In this document: one piece after another, positions 1 to 4,026 of the stretch
Layout: every line of letters starts with the position of its first letter
Position numbering within the stretch: the first letter of the stretch is position 1
Assembly (NCBI GenBank): GCA_905233295.1
Contig: CAJODX010000061.1
Location: forward strand, 10,417 to 16,836
Reading direction: 5' to 3'
DNA: 6,420 bases
Source: an uncultured Synergistales bacterium
Lineage (GTDB): Bacteria; Synergistota; Synergistia; Synergistales; Aminobacteriaceae
Translations under genes and position numbers: made by a program
Notes under the pieces: model-generated
Told to the model about the DNA's origin: nothing
Databases searched by the model: none
What the model saw: only the letters and a program-made list of their open reading frames with translations

Positions 1-326
1 GCTGTCGATGAAAAATTTCCCGTTAAAGACAGCAACATGGCTATGCAGAAAAATAAACTCAAAACCGCTTCAAGAGGTCCCGCCCGAAGCTCGTTGCCCC
101 ACGGTGCCGGAAAATGTCCCATGGGGAAATTAAAAGTCAGACTTTGCCCGCCGGACGTGAGCGAATATAAAAGGAAAGCTGACAAAAACGCTACAAAGGC
201 GATGGCGTAACAGGAAACTTTTTCTGGAAGCCTTTTTTTCTGCGGCAGGAGCGGCGTTACGATAGCCGTTATCATTAAAACAAAAATGCTTATGAAAGGA
301 ATGTTAAACGCAAACAGATTTATCAT
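1..326 (-). CDS. mnhD: MrpD/MnhD-type antiporter subunit, N-terminal part (runs off window)
   Basis: This is the beginning of a proton-conducting membrane subunit of the NuoL/M/N family, of the MrpD (MnhD/MbhH) type, which would form an ion-translocating channel in the cytoplasmic membrane. Only 108 codons are visible, reading from 326 down to the window edge with no stop. What can be seen: a hydrophobic segment at about residues 5-27, a short basic loop (QKKRLPEK, 29-36), a second hydrophobic segment at 38-56, then the family-like stretch FPAPWGNELRAG (72-83) followed by a third hydrophobic segment (85-103). The APWG-x-ELRA region is what identifies the subtype; full-length members are about 450-500 residues, so the catalytic Lys/Glu residues of the core helices are outside the window. 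The ATG overlaps the stop of the preceding mrpC-like gene as ATGA (4 bp), typical of translational coupling. Assignment to the antiporter family is supported strongly by position; the exact D versus A/NuoM subtype is less certain. Confidence 0.85.
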   Translation of the reverse strand, partial: MINLFAFNIPFISIFVLMITAIVTPLLPQKKRLPEKVSCYAIAFVAFLSAFLLYSLTSGGQSLTFNFPMGHFPAPWGNELRAGPLEAVLSLFFCIAMLLSLTGNFSST

Positions 327-757
327 ACCAGAACGTCCTCCTCGGCATTTTCGATTGTCGTTTCAAGCTCAAGCTGCTCTTCGGTCATTTTTAATAACGC
401 TTCATCAATGTTCAGCGTTCCGTAATTTTCATAAAGTTTCAAAGCCAGAGCCAGTGAAAACGCTGTTACGCTGACACTCACGACGATTCCGGTTAAAACG
501 AGTCCGGCGGGAACAGGATTAACATACAACTCCGAAGATGTGAGCCAGCCTCCCGAACCGTTTTCGATTAAAATCGGAGCGGCGCGTCCCTCAACGTAAC
601 CTTTTGCCGCAAGAAACAAATAAACGGCTGTGTCCATGATATTGAGTCCGATGATTTTTTTTATTAAATTTCTTTGCATCAATAAATTTGTCATTCCAAT
701 GCCGAACAAAATGACCGCAACGGCTTCGTAATGATTCAATAACAATTTTCCGAGCAT
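323..757 (-). CDS. mnhC: MrpC/MnhC-type (NuoK-like) antiporter subunit
   Basis: A small integral membrane protein of the NuoK/MrpC (MbhG) family, 144 residues, which packs between the large channel subunits of Mrp antiporters and related complexes. Three hydrophobic segments are visible at about residues 10-27, 35-52 and 82-108. Family-like motifs are GMTNLLMQRNLIKK (21-34), IGLNIMDTAVYLF (36-48) and NPVPAGLVLTGIVVSVSVTA (80-99). A loop at about 53-80 contains a Gly-rich stretch (NGSGG). The protein is longer than a typical NuoK (about 100 residues) because of an acidic C-terminal tail (about 116-144, rich in Glu) that should be soluble. The ATG lies 3 bp after the TAA of the MrpB-fusion gene and has an AAAGGAG site about 11 bp upstream, inside that gene's end. 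Its own TGA overlaps the next start. Function by family is firm; the role of the tail is unknown. Confidence 0.93.
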   Translation of the reverse strand: MLGKLLLNHYEAVAVILFGIGMTNLLMQRNLIKKIIGLNIMDTAVYLFLAAKGYVEGRAAPILIENGSGGWLTSSELYVNPVPAGLVLTGIVVSVSVTAFSLALALKLYENYGTLNIDEALLKMTEEQLELETTIENAEEDVLV

Positions 758-760
758 GAT

Positions 761-1729
761 TTACAAATCTCCTTTGCTGAACAGCGCGTAAAACGTGTAG
801 AGAGTTCCCGCGACAATCAAGCCGACACAGATATTAAGCGGCAAAATTAAACCTGCGCTCAGAATATTTCCGACCGTACCTTTGGGAATGATTGAATAAA
901 AATGATTCGCGCCCGTGAAAAATGAATAGCCTTTTGACAGAGCGTAAATCATTAACGCTGTTGAACTTGAGATTATGAAAGTTCTTTCGTTGAAAAATTC
1001 GTGAACACGCTCAAAGCCGTAAGCGTTAGCCGCAAGGATTAAGGCTGTACTCAAAATCGCGCCGCCCGAAAAACCTCCGCCCGGAGTTAAATGTCCGTTG
1101 ATGACAACAACGCAACCAAGCATCAAAATTGCCGGAATCGAAAGAGATGCCACACCGCGCAGGATAGGCTCTTCAAAAGGAGATTCGCGCCGCGGAAAAT
1201 TCCCGTCCGATTTTAATGACGGAGCATTTTTTATTTTATTTCGCCTTGAAGCCCCGAGCATCATCAGAACGCTGACAGCAGCAGTAAATAAAACAGCAGA
1301 CTCTCCGAACGTATCGAAGGCTCTGTAATCCAGAATCAAACCTGCAACAATATTTTGCGCGCCTGTTTCATGTCCTCCGTGTTCAACGTAACGGCGAATG
1401 ACTTCGTTGTTAGCAGGATTTCTTTCGTGTCCGAACGGCGGAAGCTCAGCAACTGTCGCGAGCAGAAGACAAACTATGACAACGCATGTTAAAATGCTCA
1501 AGCCTGAATATAAAACTGCAAAAATATGAAGTCCGTGAATTTCGAGCCATTGTTCGTAACGTTCCTTTAATGTTGCCTCGTGAAAACGGGAATATTTGTC
1601 TTTCGGCTTTTGTGTGAAAGGTAAATCCGGCGGAGGTTCGACAGGAATGACTTCATTTTCAGGTCTGGGACCGTTGCCGAAAACCCAGTTAAAAAAATTT
1701 TTCCAGACTATTTTTAATTCCCTGTGCAA
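761..1729 (-). CDS. mnhB: Fused MbhE-like / MrpB (MnhB) antiporter subunit
   Basis: A 322-residue membrane protein joining two parts that are usually separate or belong to different subunits. Residues 1-62 are a polar, probably cytoplasmic leader with a Pro-rich run (VIPVEPPPDLPF). A membrane segment follows at 68-94. Residues 120-160 match the MbhE/MrpA C-terminal domain: ETGAQNIVAGLILDYRAFDT, then GESAVLF and a hydrophobic helix. After a basic linker (161-182) comes the MrpB domain with a segment at 191-211, the hallmark NGHLTPGGGFSGG (211-223), and further segments at about 224-240, 250-267 and 286-314. MrpB proteins alone are about 130-150 residues, so the length itself indicates a fusion. 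The start chosen is TTG: no ATG or convincing alternative precedes the conserved part, and an AAAGGAG site sits 10 bp upstream (1740-1746). It follows the Cys-rich gene by 26 bp and precedes mrpC by 3 bp. Confidence is high for the domains, moderate for the exact start. Confidence 0.9.
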   Translation of the reverse strand: MHRELKIVWKNFFNWVFGNGPRPENEVIPVEPPPDLPFTQKPKDKYSRFHEATLKERYEQWLEIHGLHIFAVLYSGLSILTCVVIVCLLLATVAELPPFGHERNPANNEVIRRYVEHGGHETGAQNIVAGLILDYRAFDTFGESAVLFTAAVSVLMMLGASRRNKIKNAPSLKSDGNFPRRESPFEEPILRGVASLSIPAILMLGCVVVINGHLTPGGGFSGGAILSTALILAANAYGFERVHEFFNERTFIISSSTALMIYALSKGYSFFTGANHFYSIIPKGTVGNILSAGLILPLNICVGLIVAGTLYTFYALFSKGDL

Positions 1730-1739
1730 AATAAAAAAT

Positions 1740-1746
1740 CTCCTTT
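1740..1746 (-). promoter_or_regulatory. Ribosome binding site for the TTG start of the MbhE-MrpB fusion
   Basis: Read on the minus strand this is AAAGGAG, a near-complete Shine-Dalgarno, 10 bp before TTG at 1729. It is the main support for a non-ATG start, since no ATG lies suitably close. Confidence 0.7.
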
Positions 1747-1755
1747 CTTAAAAAT

Positions 1756-2061
1756 TTATTCCGACACATTGTTATATGTGCCCATATCCATTACATTTTT
1801 GACATGTCCCTGAACCATGACAACCGTTTCATCCTTTATCCCAAGTCTGCCGCGTCCGAAGAATCTCATATTGCCGCAATTTCTGCACTCAACGGCGATT
1901 ATAGGGAATGTTGAGATACCGGGAGCATCGCTGTTTTGTTGAGCTAAAGCCGCAAAATTATTCAAGAGCACCCAGTCTGTCTTACCGCAACATTCACATT
2001 CTTCACGAACACCTTTTTCTCTGAAAAGTTGTGAAACTGTATCAGCATATATTGTTTTCAT
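1756..2061 (-). CDS. Small soluble Cys-rich (putative zinc-ribbon-like) protein in the antiporter operon
   Basis: I do not recognise this 101-residue protein as a named family. It has no membrane segment or signal peptide, unlike every other gene in the operon. Two cysteine pairs are visible: CECCG (C22, C24, C25) and CRNCGNMRFF (C59, C62), with about 33 residues between them. C22/C25 plus C59/C62 would make a four-cysteine zinc ribbon or rubredoxin-like knuckle; C24 is an extra thiol. Between them lies the moderately hydrophobic strand FPIIAVEC (52-59). The tail (66-101) is rich in Val/Met/Gly without motifs. The ATG is preceded by GAGGTG (2067-2072), which overlaps the TGA of the upstream DUF4040 gene, so it is translated from the same message, 9 bp downstream. 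Its position suggests a role in assembly or regulation of the membrane complex, or a small redox/metal protein. That is inference from context alone; a zinc site is more likely than a redox site but neither is shown. Confidence 0.85.
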   Translation of the reverse strand: MKTIYADTVSQLFREKGVREECECCGKTDWVLLNNFAALAQQNSDAPGISTFPIIAVECRNCGNMRFFGRGRLGIKDETVVMVQGHVKNVMDMGTYNNVSE

Positions 2062-2070
2062 TCCAACACC

Positions 2071-2334
2071 TCACTTTGCTTCATTATTTTCTTTTTCATG
2101 CCCAAGCTGTCCGATTTTCCGCAGGGCTAAAAAAAACAAAACGCTCGTAACGCCTGCACCGACAGCAGCTTCTGTTATTGCAAGGTCAGGTGAACGCAAT
2201 AAAACCCATATTACAGCCATTACAAGACTGTAACTCATAAAAATTATTACGGAGTTCAGAAGATTTTTTGAAATCGAAACGGCGATTGCGCAGACGATTA
2301 AGAAAATCAATAAGAGCCATTCAAGTATTATCAT
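2071..2334 (-). CDS. Stand-alone DUF4040/MbhD-like subunit (MrpA C-terminal equivalent)
   Basis: An 87-residue, three-helix membrane protein matching the DUF4040 domain found near the C-terminus of MrpA and as the separate MbhD subunit in membrane-bound hydrogenases. Hydrophobic segments lie at about residues 3-20, 27-46 and 57-71. The diagnostic stretch is RSPDLAITEAAVGAG (47-61), in which D50 and E55 are charged residues placed in or near the membrane and are likely to take part in ion transfer. The C-terminus is polar (GHEKENNEAK). ATG start with a GGGAG-type site about 10-11 bp upstream; the gene overlaps the end of mrpG by 14 bp. Its presence as its own gene, with no full MrpA nearby, is a feature of Mbh-type clusters and of some group 2-like Mrp operons. 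Such proteins are often annotated loosely as 'MnhB-related', which should not be confused with the true MrpB gene further along. Confidence 0.9.
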   Translation of the reverse strand: MIILEWLLLIFLIVCAIAVSISKNLLNSVIIFMSYSLVMAVIWVLLRSPDLAITEAAVGAGVTSVLFFLALRKIGQLGHEKENNEAK

Positions 2335-2668
2335 TTTTTATTTCTTCTCCCTGAGTTAAATCTATCGTATCGCAGATTAAATTCAAATTCGGGTTCGTCA
2401 TAACTTCGGCACGTGCAATTAAATGACTTGCAACTGGATTGCAGAGCCACAGAAAAACAATCACCAAAAATAATTTTAATGAAAAGACCGTTAAACCCGA
2501 AATGATTATCAATCCTGTAAGAACGAGCAGCGTTCCCATAGTGTCGCATTTTGAAGCAACGTGAACACGGTTCAGCATTGTTGAAAATCTGAAAATACCG
2601 ACAACAGAAATTCCAAGCGTGAAAAGTCCGGAAATTATAAAAACTCCCGCAATTATTATTCTAATCAA
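2321..2668 (-). CDS. mnhG: MrpG/MnhG-type antiporter subunit (TTG start)
   Basis: A 115-residue subunit of the MrpG (PhaG/MbhC) family with three membrane segments at about residues 3-27, 44-62 and 64-80. The family motif is clear: GIFRFSTMLNRVHVASKCDTMGT (residues 24-46, key residues R27, R34, H36, K40, D42), followed by the C-terminal CNPVASHLIARA (76-87). A polar tail of about 28 residues (88-115) is longer than in many MrpG proteins. The start is TTG at 2668-2666, overlapping the TGA of mrpF by 4 bp (TTGA); an AAGGAAGGA stretch ends 8 bp upstream. The gene overlaps the following DUF4040 gene by 14 bp. In the complex, E-F-G form a small-subunit group thought to support cation transport and assembly; the individual role of MrpG is not well defined in the literature. 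Confidence 0.94.
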   Translation of the reverse strand: MIRIIIAGVFIISGLFTLGISVVGIFRFSTMLNRVHVASKCDTMGTLLVLTGLIIISGLTVFSLKLFLVIVFLWLCNPVASHLIARAEVMTNPNLNLICDTIDLTQGEEIKNDNT

Positions 2669-2958
2669 AGTTCGTTTCCTTCCTTCTTTTCAATCACTGA
2701 ACGTCCAAGCACAACGATTGAAAGAAAACTTATAACCGCGTAAATCAGACATATATCCGCAAGATAATCTTCGCCGACCGTAACAGCCAAAACCGAAATT
2801 AATAAAATTATCTGCGTTCCTGTCATGCTCGCGGCGATAATCCTGTCCGAAAAACGCGGTCCCAGTGCCGCACGCATAAGACATATAAAGACCGTAAATG
2901 ATAAAAATATTGCAGCTCCTATCAGCAAAATTTCCTGAATAAAATTTACATCAGGCAT
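2665..2958 (-). CDS. mnhF: MrpF/MnhF-type antiporter subunit
   Basis: A 97-residue small membrane subunit of the MrpF (PhaF/MbhB) family. Three hydrophobic segments at about residues 9-28, 40-61 and 68-86. Family-like residues include R29-x4-P34 with GP and DR (LGPRFSDR, 32-39), and the acidic stretch GEDYLADICLIYA (62-74). An open frame extends upstream to an ATG at 2994, but the extra 12 residues (MKNFCAEWRERL) are polar, lie inside mrpE and have no family counterpart. The ATG at 2958 has a GGAGA site 9 bp upstream and gives the usual family length, so I choose it. With this start the gene overlaps the end of mrpE by 8 bp; at the other end its TGA overlaps the TTG of mrpG. It acts in the cytoplasmic membrane as part of the antiporter complex. 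Confidence 0.92.
   Translation of the reverse strand: MPDVNFIQEILLIGAAIFLSFTVFICLMRAALGPRFSDRIIAASMTGTQIILLISVLAVTVGEDYLADICLIYAVISFLSIVVLGRSVIEKKEGNEL
2677..2685 (-). promoter_or_regulatory. Ribosome binding site for the TTG start of mrpG
   Basis: On the minus strand this reads AAGGAAGGA, with the last AGGA 8 bp before TTG at 2668. It lies inside the end of mrpF and supports a TTG start that overlaps the mrpF stop. Confidence 0.65.
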
Positions 2959-3427
2959 TAACCTTTCTCTCCATTCTGCGCAAAAGTTTTTCAAATAAAG
3001 ATCCCTGCAAACCTTCAGCGATGTCTCTGTTCAGAGCGTGGACTAAAAATTCATCGTTTTCAAGCGAAACAGTAACAGTCCCCGGCGTAAGAGTAATCGA
3101 ATTTGCAAGCGCAACACGTGCCGCGTGAGTTTTTAACGGGGTTTTGAATTTCACCAGACAGGGTTCGACTAAAATTTCATGTGCAAAAACTATTTTTGTT
3201 ATTGCTAAATTTGCTTTGATAATCTCAATTAAAAGAACAACAGCGTAAATCAAAATATCGGGCAAAAGTTTCAGAAATTTCAAAAAAGCCGCCGCCGTAA
3301 GATTGAGTTTCAAAATTTTTTTCACAAACACGTCAAGCAGAATCGAAATCAACACTCCCGCCGTTAAAATTTCAAGCGTAACTCTGCCGTTGAATATCAC
3401 CCATAAAGAAAAATATATTAGAATCAC
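2951..3427 (-). CDS. mnhE: MrpE/MnhE-type antiporter subunit (GTG start)
   Basis: First gene of the antiporter operon, 158 residues, of the MrpE (PhaE/MbhA) family. Membrane segments at about residues 2-12, 18-36 and 53-73 are followed by a cytoplasmic domain. That domain carries the strongest family motif, ALANSITLTPGTVTV with only the first residues differing (VALANSITLTPGT, 105-117), then LVHALNRD (128-135) and an amphipathic basic end (LLRRMERKVNA). The start is GTG at 3427-3425: a consensus AGGAG lies 8 bp upstream and the protein begins immediately with the expected first hydrophobic helix. MrpE is not itself a channel; it is considered a structural or assembly subunit. The gene ends 8 bp into mrpF. 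The operon begins here, facing away from the ACT-domain gene, which is why the intergenic gap should hold its promoter. Confidence 0.94.
   Translation of the reverse strand: MILIYFSLWVIFNGRVTLEILTAGVLISILLDVFVKKILKLNLTAAAFLKFLKLLPDILIYAVVLLIEIIKANLAITKIVFAHEILVEPCLVKFKTPLKTHAARVALANSITLTPGTVTVSLENDEFLVHALNRDIAEGLQGSLFEKLLRRMERKVNA
2968..2972 (-). promoter_or_regulatory. Ribosome binding site selecting the internal ATG of mrpF
   Basis: GGAGA on the minus strand, 9 bp before the ATG at 2958. It favours this start over the upstream in-frame ATG at 2994. Confidence 0.6.
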
Positions 3428-3435
3428 TCGTTAGT

Positions 3436-3440
3436 CTCCT
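3436..3440 (-). promoter_or_regulatory. Ribosome binding site for the GTG start of mrpE
   Basis: AGGAG on the minus strand, 8 bp before GTG at 3427. It decides the start, as no ATG is available at the right place. Confidence 0.75.
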
Positions 3441-3441
3441 G

Positions 3442-3447
3442 TATAAT
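3442..3447 (+). promoter_or_regulatory. Candidate -10 element for the ACT-domain / lipid A gene set
   Basis: A perfect TATAAT lies on the plus strand in the divergent gap, 77 bp before the ATG of the ACT-domain gene. The best upstream partner, TTAGAA at 3418-3423 (spacing 18), is a poor -35. In AT-rich DNA a chance match is possible, so this is only a candidate; transcription would start near 3454. Confidence 0.35.
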
Positions 3448-3480
3448 TTTGAAAAATTTAGGGCTGAAAGAATTTTTTTC

Positions 3481-3486
3481 ATTTTA
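3481..3486 (-). promoter_or_regulatory. Candidate extended -10 element for the antiporter operon
   Basis: On the minus strand this reads TAAAAT, preceded by TGC, giving TGCTAAAAT, an extended -10 form. It lies 53 bp before the GTG of mrpE, leaving room for a short leader. No good -35 is seen at 17 bp (CCTTAA). Only a candidate; it and the plus-strand -10 face away from each other with overlapping leader regions. Confidence 0.35.
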
Positions 3487-3505
3487 GCACAGCAAAATTA
3501 AAATT

Positions 3506-3511
3506 AAGGAG
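3506..3511 (+). promoter_or_regulatory. Ribosome binding site for the ACT-domain gene
   Basis: AAGGAG, a strong Shine-Dalgarno, but 13 bp from the ATG at 3525, which is longer than usual. No other start codon lies closer in frame, so the ATG is kept. Confidence 0.6.
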
Positions 3512-3524
3512 AATTAAAAATTTT

Positions 3525-3977
3525 ATGAAAAAAATAATTTTTAACGATCAGTGCGTTCATGTTGTATTTTTGGGATTGCCGAACGTGCCGGGAATAGCGG
3601 CGGAAATTTTCAACAAACTTTCAGAACATTCCGTTGAGGTCAGCATGGTAACTCAGAACACTATGAGAGGCGGACGCTCGGATCTTTCTTTTCTTATAAA
3701 GAAGGACAGACTTGACGAGATGATTCCGATTTGCCGTGCCGTGTCTGAACAGGTCGGAGGTCAGGGCGTGTCTTTCGCGACCGAAGTCGCAGCTATAACA
3801 GTTGCATTTGAATCTCTTTCAGCCGCAGAGACGCTCGCAAAAATTTTCACCGCACTCGCTTCAGTAGGAGCGAACATCGAAATTATAAATTCGACTTCAG
3901 AAAGTGCGATTTGCATTGTCAGCCTTACGAAAGCCCGTGAAGGACTTGAAGCACTCGAAAAAGTTTTTGTGAATTAA
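3525..3977 (+). CDS. Stand-alone tandem ACT-domain protein, aspartate-kinase regulatory-like
   Basis: A soluble 150-residue protein made almost entirely of two ACT-type ligand-binding domains. The first spans about residues 8-76: FLGLPNVPGIAAEIF (15-29), the conserved Pro-Gly turn at the strand-helix junction, then VEVSMVTQNTMRGGRSDLSF (37-56), close to the ligand-binding loop of aspartokinases. The second spans about 83-149: AAITVAFESLSAAETLAKIF, then GANIEIINSTSESAICIV (115-132), whose STSE matches the ISTSE pattern of LysC, and it ends with ALEKVF, like the ALH-x-x-F end of aspartokinases. There is no kinase domain, and the ATG with AAGGAG upstream shows it is a complete gene rather than a broken tail. 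It is likely to sense an amino acid (lysine or threonine are the known ligands in LysC) and to regulate a partner protein. The ligand and partner cannot be read from sequence. It is separated from the next gene by 49 bp and may share its transcript. Confidence 0.88.
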   Translation: MKKIIFNDQCVHVVFLGLPNVPGIAAEIFNKLSEHSVEVSMVTQNTMRGGRSDLSFLIKKDRLDEMIPICRAVSEQVGGQGVSFATEVAAITVAFESLSAAETLAKIFTALASVGANIEIINSTSESAICIVSLTKAREGLEALEKVFVN

Positions 3978-4026
3978 TTTAATCTATAACACCATTAAGC
4001 CCGATGATAAAGGGTAAAATAAAACA

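Larger units (their letters stand above)
3428..3524. other. Divergent intergenic region between the antiporter and lipid A gene sets
   Basis: The only sizeable non-coding stretch of the window, 97 bp, very AT-rich. It separates divergent start codons and so must hold promoters for both directions, if each set is transcribed from here. It contains the ribosome binding sites for both first genes and the two -10 candidates listed separately. A weak AT-rich inverted match (GAAAAATT at 3451 with AATTTTTTTC at 3471) is probably chance. No riboswitch-like or operator-like structure was recognised. Confidence 0.7.

Noticed and set aside
286..474. Plus-strand open frame of 62 codons
   Set aside because: Lies opposite the mrpC and mrpD genes on the other strand, with no recognisable domain; a shadow frame.
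1098..1328. Plus-strand open frame of 76 codons
   Set aside because: Lies opposite the MbhE-MrpB fusion gene, which has clear family motifs; no evidence of its own.
2331..2549. Minus-strand open frame of 72 codons overlapping mrpG
   Set aside because: Different frame of the same strand inside mrpG; its translation is polar with no family resemblance, whereas mrpG has firm motifs.
2690..2884. Minus-strand open frame of 64 codons within mrpF
   Set aside because: Out-of-frame shadow of mrpF, Cys/Gly/Arg-rich nonsense-like composition.
2959..2994. Upstream in-frame ATG that would extend mrpF by 12 residues
   Set aside because: Extension is polar, sits inside mrpE, and the downstream ATG has a better placed ribosome binding site and gives the usual family length.
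3451..3480. AT-rich inverted match with a T-run that could look like a terminator or operator
   Set aside because: Stem is only A/T pairs around a 12-base loop, there is no gene ending nearby, and such matches are common in AT-rich DNA.
3978..4026. Possible promoter or terminator in the gap between the ACT and LpxB-like genes
   Set aside because: A TAAAAT lies at 4015-4020, but it is 7 bp from the start codon and has no good partner; no GC-rich stem followed by T-run is present.
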